NCBI RefSeq assembly: GCF_003331145.1
Contig: NZ_QLVE01000039.1
Location: forward strand, 1-32,950
Length of the DNA: 32,950 bases
From: Exiguobacterium sp. TNDT2
Lineage (GTDB): Bacteria > Bacillota > Bacilli > Exiguobacteriales > Exiguobacteriaceae
Reading direction: 5' to 3'
A program made the position numbers and the translations under genes. Each line of letters opens with the position of its first letter. Position 1 is the stretch's first letter. Of the stretch, positions 7,741 to 14,146 are shown piece after piece. The notes beneath the pieces are model-generated. The model was not told where the DNA came from, did not search any database, and saw nothing but the letters and a program-made list of their open reading frames with translations.

Positions 7741-9171
7741 TTATGCTGCTTGTTTGACTGCTTCTTTTTTCGCTTGGCGTTTCGCAAGCACGAACGTCAA
7801 TCCGAAGGCGACCGCGAAGGCGATGGCCATACCGATGATATACGAGACGATCGACGCTGGTGCGATCGAGATGATCCCTGGGAGACCTGCCGCACCGAGG
7901 GCGACGGCGAGGACTTCACGTCCAACGATGAACGCCGAGGCGATCCCTGAACCGATGATGGCCGCGATGAACGGATAGCGTAGTTTCAAGTTGACCCCGA
8001 ACATGGCCGGCTCGGTGATCCCTAATAATGCCGAGATACCAGATGCCGAAGCGACACCTTTCATCTTCTGATCACGTGTCAAGAAGAAGACAGCGAGTGT
8101 GGCCGCACCTTGTGCGACGTTCGACATAGCTGCAATCGGGAAGATGAACGATCCACCCGTGCGTGCGATATCGGCGAGAAGTTGCGTCTCGATGGCGATG
8201 AAGCTGTGGTGCATCCCTGTGATAACGATCGGTGCGTACAAGAGACCCATGACTAGACCGCCGAAGAAGCCGAGTGAGTCGTACGTCCAAACGAGACCGT
8301 CAATGATCAAGTTACCCGCTTCGCGTGTGATCGGTCCGACGAAGGCGAACGTGACGAACGCTGTAATGAGGAGCGAGAGGAGCGGTGTGAGCAAGATATC
8401 GAGTGATGCTGGCATGAATTTACGGATATTGATTTCAAGTTTCGACAAGATATAAGCAGATACGAGGACCGGTAACACTTGTCCTTGGTAACCGAGCTTC
8501 TCGATCTCAAAGCCGAGAATGTTCCAAACCGGGATATCGCCGACCGTTGCTTGGGCGTAGGCGTTGACAAGATCCGGGTGAACCATGATCATCCCGAGCG
8601 CGGCGCCAAGGTACGGATTCCCCCCGAACCGCTTGGCGGCGGAGAACCCGATCAGGACAGGTAAGAAGACGAAGGCGGCGTTGGCGAACGTGTTGATCAT
8701 CGCGGCGAGATCGGCGATGCCTGGGTACTGATCGATGAGTGAGCTGCCGTCGAAGAACAAATCAGGTGCCGTGAGCAAGTTGTTGATCCCCATCAAGAGA
8801 CCGCCGGCGACGATGGCCGGGATGATTGGGACAAAGATATCCGATAACATCTTGACGAACTGTTGGAGCGGGTTACCTTTCTTCGCGCCGGCCGACTTGA
8901 CGTCGCTTGTCGACATGTCGCCGAGCCCTGTCAATTGGGCGAATTCGGCGTACACTTTGTTGACCGTGCCTTGTCCGATGATGATCTGGTACTGGCCACC
9001 GGTCGAGAACGTTCCTTTGACGACGTCGAGGGCGTCGAGTTTCTTCTCATCGACTTTCGATTCGTCGTTCAAGACGAGACGGAGCCGGGTCGCACAGTGG
9101 GCCGCGGCGGCGACGTTGTCTTTTCCGCCGATCGCCTCTAAAATCGCTTCTGCTTCTTGTCTGTAGTTCAT
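7741..9171 (-). CDS. scrA: Sucrose-specific PTS enzyme IIBC
   Basis: 476 residues. The N-terminal IIB domain (about 1-80) carries the phosphorylated cysteine in AAHCATRLR (Cys26). The IIC domain follows (about 105-465) with ten or so membrane helices, including [12 protein letters not shown] near its end. No IIA domain is attached, as is usual for sucrose enzyme II in Bacillales, so a IIA from another locus (often the glucose type) must donate the phosphate. It imports sucrose as sucrose-6-phosphate. Its ATG overlaps the scrK stop codon (ATGA), suggesting translational coupling. Placement between fructokinase and ScrB supports sucrose over trehalose or beta-glucosides. Confidence 0.93.
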   Translation of the reverse strand: MNYRQEAEAILEAIGGKDNVAAAAHCATRLRLVLNDESKVDEKKLDALDVVKGTFSTGGQYQIIIGQGTVNKVYAEFAQLTGLGDMSTSDVKSAGAKKGNPLQQFVKMLSDIFVPIIPAIVAGGLLMGINNLLTAPDLFFDGSSLIDQYPGIADLAAMINTFANAAFVFLPVLIGFSAAKRFGGNPYLGAALGMIMVHPDLVNAYAQATVGDIPVWNILGFEIEKLGYQGQVLPVLVSAYILSKLEINIRKFMPASLDILLTPLLSLLITAFVTFAFVGPITREAGNLIIDGLVWTYDSLGFFGGLVMGLLYAPIVITGMHHSFIAIETQLLADIARTGGSFIFPIAAMSNVAQGAATLAVFFLTRDQKMKGVASASGISALLGITEPAMFGVNLKLRYPFIAAIIGSGIASAFIVGREVLAVALGAAGLPGIISIAPASIVSYIIGMAIAFAVAFGLTFVLAKRQAKKEAVKQAA

Positions 9172-10112
9172 GCTGGTTTCCCTCCTAGCGTTTCAAGCAC
9201 GCGTTGTTGTGTTGGTATGGCCGGAATCGCGCCGTATGCCGTGCACGTCAAAGCGCCGGTCACGTTTGCGTATTCGATGTCCTTCAATAAGCGCTCGTCA
9301 TCGATTCCTAGAGTCGCTAAGCGATACAAGTAGGCGCCGACAAAGGCGTCACCTGCTCCCGTCGAATCGACGCTTTCAATTTTCACTGAAGCGATGACCT
9401 CTTTGACGTCTTTCGTCGCAATCAGCGTCCCGCGCGAGCCGAGCGTGATGGCGATTCGTTTCGCACCCGCTTCAAGAAGCGACGCGATCGCTTCGTCTAA
9501 ATCGTCAAGCCCGGTCAACAAATGCGCTTCTTCCTCGCTCAACTTGACGAAGTCCGCTTCGGCGATGAAATGGAGCGAATCTTGTTTGAACGCCTCGAGG
9601 TCGGCCACGAGCGCGTCACGATAGTTCGGGTCGAACGAGACGAACAGGCCGTCACGCTTGGCAAACTGGAGCAGTTTGAAGTAAGCATTCTTTAACTCAC
9701 CATCGAGGAGTGCCGTCGCCGATCCGAAATGAACGATGTCTCCAGGCTTGAAGGCCGACATGTCGATCGACTCGAACGCATAATCGCCGTCACTGCCGCG
9801 GCGGAACGTGAAGTCTCGTTCCCCGTCAGCTTGAATCGAGACGAACGCGAACGTCGTGTCACCTTCCTCGACCAGGTTCTCGACGCCGACGCCGTTGTCG
9901 ACGAGCGTCTGTTTTAAAAATCGTCCGAACGGGTCTGCCCCGACTTGACCGAGGAAACTCGAATTTCCTCCGTGTTTACTGACGACCGCCGCGACGTTTG
10001 CCGGTGCGCCCCCCGCTTTCTTCACGAATGTCGTCCCGTTGACGAGGTCGCTCGACGCATCCTCACAAACCCAATCAATCAATAGTTCACCAATGCAATG
10101 TACGGTGTTCAT
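9168..10112 (-). CDS. scrK: Fructokinase (PfkB family)
   Basis: 314 residues. It phosphorylates the fructose released by ScrB to fructose-6-phosphate. The ribokinase-family features are GELLIDW at the N-terminus, the glycine-rich [13 protein letters not shown] stretch and the C-terminal signature [15 protein letters not shown] holding the catalytic Asp. The start is the ATG at 10112, four bases after GGAGGTGG. The frame is open further upstream to 10208, but that extension runs through the operator and promoter-leader region. It is the first gene of the operon; its stop overlaps the scrA start. Confidence 0.94.
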   Translation of the reverse strand: MNTVHCIGELLIDWVCEDASSDLVNGTTFVKKAGGAPANVAAVVSKHGGNSSFLGQVGADPFGRFLKQTLVDNGVGVENLVEEGDTTFAFVSIQADGERDFTFRRGSDGDYAFESIDMSAFKPGDIVHFGSATALLDGELKNAYFKLLQFAKRDGLFVSFDPNYRDALVADLEAFKQDSLHFIAEADFVKLSEEEAHLLTGLDDLDEAIASLLEAGAKRIAITLGSRGTLIATKDVKEVIASVKIESVDSTGAGDAFVGAYLYRLATLGIDDERLLKDIEYANVTGALTCTAYGAIPAIPTQQRVLETLGGKPA

Positions 10113-10155
10113 CCGTCCACCTCCATGTCTAAATGTGTTGCTCGAAGTATCTGTC

Positions 10156-10165
10156 GAACCGGTTC
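10156..10165. promoter_or_regulatory. Secondary ScrR operator half (O2)
   Basis: GAACCGGTTC is a 10-bp perfect palindrome that repeats the core of the larger operator at 10184-10207. The two centres are 35 bp apart. It lies in the scrK leader, about 40 bases downstream of the predicted transcription start. It is probably a weaker, cooperative ScrR site. Confidence 0.65.
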
Positions 10166-10183
10166 CAAAAACGAATAAAAAAA

Positions 10184-10207
10184 TGTTGCGGAACCGGTTC
10201 CGCAACA
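10184..10207. promoter_or_regulatory. Main ScrR operator (O1), also shaped as a terminator for scrR
   Basis: A 24-bp perfect palindrome centred on GGAACCGGTTCC with arms TGTTGC and GCAACA. Its even-centred C-C-G-G dyad is typical of LacI-family operators, and it begins two bases after the -10 of the scr promoter, so bound ScrR would block transcription start. On the minus strand it is followed at once by seven T (10177-10183). As RNA it folds to a ten-base-pair stem with a CCGG loop and U-tract, just after the scrR stop at 10222. It can therefore also end the scrR transcript. Confidence 0.85.
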
Positions 10208-10209
10208 CA

Positions 10210-10238
10210 AATGTAATCGATTTATTTTAAAATGTCAA
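10210..10238 (-). promoter_or_regulatory. Promoter of scrKAB
   Basis: On the minus strand TTGACA (10233-10238) is separated by exactly 17 bp from TACATT (10210-10215). The -35 is consensus and lies within the last codons of scrR. The predicted start is near 10203, inside operator O1. This lets scrKAB be expressed independently of scrR. Confidence 0.7.
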
Positions 10239-11211
10239 CGCTTTCTCGCAGTTTTAATTCAAAAGATGTGAACGTTTTCATCGGGATGGTCTCACCAGAT
10301 AACAATTGGATAATCATGTCAGCCGCCCGAGAGCCGGTTCGACGGTATGGAAGGTGCACCGTCGTAATCGACGGATGGAGCACTTCGGTGAAATCATATC
10401 CGCCGAATCCGCTCACCGAAATATCCACCGGCACCGACTTGCCTCCATTGGCGAGCCCTTTCAAGACGCCGAGGGCGATGTTATCGGTCGCACAGACGAT
10501 GAGCGTCGCGTCGTCGGTCGCCTCGGCGATCCGTTCCCCGATCGGGATGGCATCCTCGATTTTGAATGTCGTCGTATGGGTCGTTACGTTCGCGCCTGCT
10601 TCTTTGAACGCGTGCAGAAAACCATCGCGCCGTGCCTGTCCGACGGCAATGTCGTACGGACCGACCCCGACATATAAGACGTCACGGTGACCCCATTCCA
10701 TGAACTGCTTACCGAGGGCGAACGCCGCGTCGAAATCGGGATAAACGAGGCTATGGACGTGTTCATGCTCTTGACCAAGCAATAGGACCGGGATTTGGAT
10801 GTCTTTGATCGCCTGCAAGTGCCGCTCCGTCACGGTCGTCCCGAGCCAGATGATGCCGGCCACTTTCTGTTTCGCCAAGTTATAGAGCTGCTCGATCTCG
10901 CGTTCGGTCTGTTGGGCCGTGTTGACGACGAGCATTTGATAACCGCGCTCGGTCAATCGCTCGTCGATGCCCATTATGGTGCGAGAAGCGGCATAGGAAT
11001 CGAGCCGCGGGACGATGACACCGATCATTTTCGTCTGTTTCGACTTCAGGCTTTGTGCGAACTGATTCGGTTCATAATTCGTCTCTTCGATGACACGCTC
11101 GATTTTCTGACGCGTCGCCTGCCCGACCGAGCCGCCGTTCAAATAACGGGAAACGGTACTTTTCGCGACCCCGGCCAGTTTGGCGATGTCATTGATAGTC
11201 ACTTGTTTCAT
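10222..11211 (-). CDS. scrR: LacI-family sucrose operon repressor
   Basis: 329 residues. The helix-turn-helix (about 4-24) reads TINDIAKLAGVAKSTVSRYLN and the hinge helix ends near residue 57. A periplasmic-binding-like effector domain (about 60-329) contains the usual PDFDAAFALGKQF and GFGGYDFTEVLHPSITTV stretches. It should repress scrKAB at the GGAACCGGTTCC operators and be released by a sucrose-derived sugar, as in related ScrR proteins. The effector itself is not visible in sequence. The start ATG at 11211 has GGAGG seven bases upstream. It lies directly upstream of scrKAB in the same orientation, and its last codons carry the operon promoter and a cre-like site. Confidence 0.93.
   Translation of the reverse strand: MKQVTINDIAKLAGVAKSTVSRYLNGGSVGQATRQKIERVIEETNYEPNQFAQSLKSKQTKMIGVIVPRLDSYAASRTIMGIDERLTERGYQMLVVNTAQQTEREIEQLYNLAKQKVAGIIWLGTTVTERHLQAIKDIQIPVLLLGQEHEHVHSLVYPDFDAAFALGKQFMEWGHRDVLYVGVGPYDIAVGQARRDGFLHAFKEAGANVTTHTTTFKIEDAIPIGERIAEATDDATLIVCATDNIALGVLKGLANGGKSVPVDISVSGFGGYDFTEVLHPSITTVHLPYRRTGSRAADMIIQLLSGETIPMKTFTSFELKLRESVDILK
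10233..10246. promoter_or_regulatory. cre-like CcpA site on the scr promoter
   Basis: TGTCAACGCTTTCT matches the cre consensus TGWAARCGYTWNCW at 13 of 14 positions; only the fourth base deviates. It overlaps the -35 box of the scrKAB promoter, where CcpA binding would block RNA polymerase when preferred sugars are present. It is embedded in the coding end of scrR. Confidence 0.65.
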
Positions 11212-11227
11212 TTCAAAACCTCCATAC

Positions 11228-11257
11228 GAAAAAACTGACGCGTCAGACGCTGTCAGT
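11228..11257 (-). terminator. Intrinsic terminator after the GNAT gene
   Basis: On the minus strand ACTGAC and GTCAGT close a hairpin whose inner arms GCG and CGC pair across a TCTGA loop, with one bulged A. Six T follow. It sits between the GNAT stop at 11258 and the scrR ribosome site, isolating scrR from the upstream gene. Confidence 0.75.
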
Positions 11258-11734
11258 TCAGTGGTTGATCACGTATCGCTTTTTAAAGTTTAAATAATAA
11301 AGGCCGTTCCGTTTCTCGAACCCATTCTTCTCGAGCACACGGCGCACCGCTTCCTGATGCGGGCTCGTCGGCGGGATGCCGGCGCGGACCGTATGCCCTT
11401 CTTTCAAATCGGATTTCTCGAGCGCGAGGCGAAGCCCTTCAGTCGCATAACTCTTGTCTTTGAACGGGTCGAACACCATCAAGTCGAGCTGATAGACGCG
11501 AGCCAGTTTTAAGAGCAACACTTTTCCGACGACTTGACCATCGACACGGAGGTCGTAATAGAAGTCCTCCCCATAGCTATGCGCGTCGGCCGAATACACC
11601 TGCTCTTCGCCCATCTCGACAAAGATGCCTTTTAATTCTTCAGCTGAGATGCCGTAAGAACTTTGACCGTATTTTTTAAAATGCTCATATTCGATCTCAT
11701 CAATCTGACGAATAGGTTGACGCACGATTTCCAT
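11258..11734 (-). CDS. GNAT-like N-acetyltransferase
   Basis: 158 residues. The second half has the arrangement of the GNAT fold: strand 4 (KVLLLKLARVYQLDLMVF), a helix in the acetyl-CoA binding position (YATEGLRLALEKS), and the closing VRRVLEKNGFEKRNGLYYL seen in many GNAT enzymes. The classical Q/RxxGxG/A pyrophosphate loop is not obvious, so it is a diverged member; the acceptor substrate is unknown. The start at 11734 has AAGGAGG eight bases upstream. It is a single gene between the CDF exporter and scrR. Confidence 0.65.
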   Translation of the reverse strand: MEIVRQPIRQIDEIEYEHFKKYGQSSYGISAEELKGIFVEMGEEQVYSADAHSYGEDFYYDLRVDGQVVGKVLLLKLARVYQLDLMVFDPFKDKSYATEGLRLALEKSDLKEGHTVRAGIPPTSPHQEAVRRVLEKNGFEKRNGLYYLNFKKRYVINH

Positions 11735-11820
11735 CCCGTGCCCTCCTTAACAGTTATCTCATTGTCTTTCCACACCCATTATATACGAACGGCGCCGTGA
11801 AGCGCAAAAGATAACCGAAA

Positions 11821-12684
11821 TCAGACCGGTTCGATGTGAATGTGGACCGAATCGACGGCGTGATGTTCGTCGAGTTCTCGCTCGATATCATCACACAAAT
11901 CGTGCGCTTCCTCGACGGTGAGACTACCTTCGACGGCAATCGTCACATCGAGCATGACGTGGTTTCCGAGATGACGCCCCTTAATTTCACGCACTTCCTT
12001 GACGGCATCGAAGTGTTGAATCGTCTCTTCATAGGAATCAACGAGGTCCGGTGGGAATCCGTCGGAGAGCTGATGTGTCGCATCGAGAAAGATTTGAATC
12101 GCGGTCCGAATAATCATCCCGGCGATGAGAACGGCGAGCACCGTATCCATCCACGGCAGTTTAAAGTAAGCGAAGAGGACACCGAGCGTCGCCCCGATCG
12201 AGATCATAGCGTCGGCAAGGTTATCTTTAGCGGCCGCCTTCAAAGCGAGCGACCGGGTCTTTTTAGCCAAGTTGGAATTGTACGCATACACGCCGAACAT
12301 GACAAGCGCACTGACGAACGCGACGACGGCGGCGAGCGGGTTCGGTTCGACGTATTCACCACCGACCAAGGTAGCGATGCTGTTCAATAAGACGAACACC
12401 CCGACGGCAACCATGATGAGCGAGGCGACGAGCGCGGCGAGCGTCTCCATCTTGGCATGGCCGTATTTGTGTTCGGCGTCTCGGGGCAGTGCGGCGATGC
12501 GGATGCCGATATAGACGGCAATCGATGCGATGATGTCGGTCGTATTGTTGAATCCGTCGGCAAGGACGGCCTCTGAATTATAGATAGAACCGAAGACGAC
12601 TTTTAATACGGATAAGACCAAATACGTCGAAATCGATAAAATGGCGCCTTTGAGCGCTTTTGGTGGATGAGTTGTCGACTGCAT
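11821..12684 (-). CDS. Cation diffusion facilitator, probable Mn(II) exporter
   Basis: 287 residues: six membrane helices in the first 200 residues and a cytoplasmic ferredoxin-like domain (about 205-287) ending VHIHIEPV. The transport site has NxxxD in helix 2 (Asn46 and Asp50 in FNNTTD) and DxxxD in helix 5 (Asp154 and Asp158 in KDNLADAM). That pair is characteristic of Mn-CDF proteins such as MntE and Bacillus MneP/MneS, rather than the HxxxD of zinc exporters. It should use the proton gradient to expel divalent metal. The start at 12684 has AAAGGAGGTGG upstream. It is divergent from the coiled-coil gene at 12866, with palindromes in the gap. Confidence 0.88.
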   Translation of the reverse strand: MQSTTHPPKALKGAILSISTYLVLSVLKVVFGSIYNSEAVLADGFNNTTDIIASIAVYIGIRIAALPRDAEHKYGHAKMETLAALVASLIMVAVGVFVLLNSIATLVGGEYVEPNPLAAVVAFVSALVMFGVYAYNSNLAKKTRSLALKAAAKDNLADAMISIGATLGVLFAYFKLPWMDTVLAVLIAGMIIRTAIQIFLDATHQLSDGFPPDLVDSYEETIQHFDAVKEVREIKGRHLGNHVMLDVTIAVEGSLTVEEAHDLCDDIERELDEHHAVDSVHIHIEPV

Positions 12685-12710
12685 CCGACCACCTCCTTTT
12701 TAGCTAAGTC

Positions 12711-12755
12711 AGTATACCAGTTGAGATTCATGTGGGCATAGAGAAACAGTGTTTC
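12711..12755 (-). promoter_or_regulatory. Promoter and possible operator of the CDF exporter
   Basis: On the minus strand TGGTATACT gives an extended -10 (TATACT at 12711-12716) about 27 bases before the CDF start codon. The -35 region is weak. The palindrome GAAACagtGTTTC (12743-12755) overlaps the expected -35 position and could be an operator. I cannot assign a regulator; it does not look like a standard MntR box. Confidence 0.4.
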
Positions 12756-12772
12756 CCGTAGCCAATAAAAAT

Positions 12773-12784
12773 GGAATATATTCC
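12773..12784. repeat. 12-bp perfect palindrome in a divergent intergenic region
   Basis: GGAATATATTCC lies midway between the divergent CDF exporter and coiled-coil genes. Dyads of this type are often operators, but no regulator can be named from sequence. Confidence 0.4.
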
Positions 12785-12865
12785 CGGTAGTTTCGTTGTT
12801 CAAAAATTATGGTAAAGTAAATGGGAAGAGACAATAGGGTTATCCCCATAAAAGAGGTGAAACAA

Positions 12866-13177
12866 ATGTTTACAGAACGCGATGGAATCAAGCTTCGTTT
12901 GGAACAAATTGACAGATTACTCGCTGATTTGAACCGAGAAGCAAAACAATTGATGGCTCGTCTACGCGAACTTGACGCGAGCGGTGAAAATCCGCATGAA
13001 GTGACGCTCAAGCCGGAAGATCGCGATACGCTCAGATCGTCAATCGACGAGACGCTCGAGGCGCTCCAAAGCCGCTCGAAACGCCCGATCAACCCGAACG
13101 ACGAGAAGAAGAAAGAACTTGCCTCCCATAAGGCGCTCATCGAGGAGTTATCGGATTTACTCAGCAAGAAAAAATGA
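12866..13177 (+). CDS. Small coiled-coil protein, unknown function
   Basis: 103 residues, strongly charged and helical. Residues 8-37 (LRLEQIDRLLADLNREAKQL and on) have heptad spacing of leucines, as do residues 55-70, with a basic proline-containing break (SKRPINPN) between helices. No enzyme motif is visible. The start at 12866 follows AGAGGTGA five bases upstream. A run of in-frame codons back to 12821 lacks a ribosome site and is not used. An extended -10, TGGTAAAGT, lies at 12810-12818. Its stop codon lies within the arm of the following terminator. Confidence 0.65.
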   Translation: MFTERDGIKLRLEQIDRLLADLNREAKQLMARLRELDASGENPHEVTLKPEDRDTLRSSIDETLEALQSRSKRPINPNDEKKKELASHKALIEELSDLLSKKK

Positions 13178-13200
13178 GACGCCTCCGCGTCTCATTTTTT
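13169..13200. terminator. Bidirectional intrinsic terminator overlapping a stop codon
   Basis: AAAAAATGAGACGC and GCGTCTCATTTTTT are perfect complements around a four-base loop. The TGA stop of the coiled-coil gene is part of the left arm. Confidence 0.9.
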
Positions 13201-13215
13201 CAGTAAGGAGATACT

Positions 13216-14010
13216 ATGGCCTATATCGTTACGACTTGTTTACGCCCTACCGAGGCGGTAATCGCACGTGCCAAGGCACATGCGGCTACTTATAGCGTCC
13301 GTTTCGTCTCTCGGGGCAAACATTCCATCGACACGTTAAAGCAACGCCACCAGACAGGCATCCTCGTATTTGATAAGCGCCGTGTCGAATATACCCCGCC
13401 CGACGGAGATGAACCGTTCTTCTTCCATCCATCGAGCTCGGTGTTCCGCGTGAAGCAGCTTGCTCGCGGCGGGAACGACCCGCTCGTCGACGCCGCCGCA
13501 ATCGGACCAGGTGATCGCGTCCTCGACTGCACGCTCGGGCTCGGCTCGGACAGCATCGTCCTCAGTCACGTCGTCGGGCCGACTGGTCGCGTCGTCGGAC
13601 TCGAGAGCGAGTTTGTCACGGCAATGCTCGTCAAGGAGGGGCTAACCGTTTGGGAAGAAAAAGAGCCCGCCATTAATGAGGCGATGCGTCGACTCGAGGT
13701 CGTTTGGACGGATGCCCTCACCTATTTAAAGACATGCCCGGACGATTCGTTCGACGTCGTCTACTTCGATCCTATGTTTGAAAAGACGATTTCCGAATCG
13801 GTTCACTTGAACCCATTACGTTCTCTCGCCAACACGAATCCACTGTCTCTTGAACTCATGACGGAGGCCCGTCGTGTCGCGGCTAGACGGATTGTCCTAA
13901 AGGCTCATTTTGAGAGTGAGACGTTCGAAACGTTTGGTTTTACAAGGATTATTCGTAAAACGTCCAAATTTCATTACGGCATCATTGAAGTCGAGACTCG
14001 ACTCCCTTAG
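13216..14010 (+). CDS. ypiP: Class I SAM-dependent methyltransferase, YpiP-like
   Basis: 264 residues. After an N-terminal domain of about 85 residues comes the Rossmann methyltransferase core: LDCTLGLGSDSIVLS (motif I, SAM binding), GRVVGLES (motif II) and FDVVYFDPMFEK (motif IV, a DPMF active-site motif resembling the RsmJ/DUF548 family). RsmJ methylates guanine 1516 of 16S rRNA in Escherichia coli; Firmicute YpiP proteins share the fold, but the substrate here is inferred only. AAGGAG lies upstream of the start at 13216. It begins 16 bases after the preceding terminator and has its own terminator. Confidence 0.83.
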   Translation: MAYIVTTCLRPTEAVIARAKAHAATYSVRFVSRGKHSIDTLKQRHQTGILVFDKRRVEYTPPDGDEPFFFHPSSSVFRVKQLARGGNDPLVDAAAIGPGDRVLDCTLGLGSDSIVLSHVVGPTGRVVGLESEFVTAMLVKEGLTVWEEKEPAINEAMRRLEVVWTDALTYLKTCPDDSFDVVYFDPMFEKTISESVHLNPLRSLANTNPLSLELMTEARRVAARRIVLKAHFESETFETFGFTRIIRKTSKFHYGIIEVETRLP

Positions 14011-14025
14011 GTCTTTAGGACCAAC

Positions 14026-14046
14026 AGGGACGAAAGTCTCTTTTTA
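14026..14046 (+). terminator. Intrinsic terminator of the methyltransferase gene
   Basis: AGGGAC, a GAAA loop and GTCTCT (one G-U pair) are followed by T-rich sequence. A second small hairpin, GGTC-TTTAG-GACC, lies just before it at 14010-14022. Confidence 0.65.
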
Positions 14047-14066
14047 AAGTTATTATTTTCTGAATA

Positions 14067-14095
14067 TTGACATTAATCTGACGCAAGTTTAACGT
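14067..14095 (+). promoter_or_regulatory. inhA: Probable promoter of inhA
   Basis: TTGACA (14067-14072) with a 17-bp spacer to TAACGT (14090-14095). The -35 is consensus and the -10 is weak. The start codon lies about 50 bases downstream. Confidence 0.5.
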
Positions 14096-14146
14096 TGGAT
14101 TCAAGCTCACACAATTTCCCATTATTTTCACAGGAGGTTAGTACAA

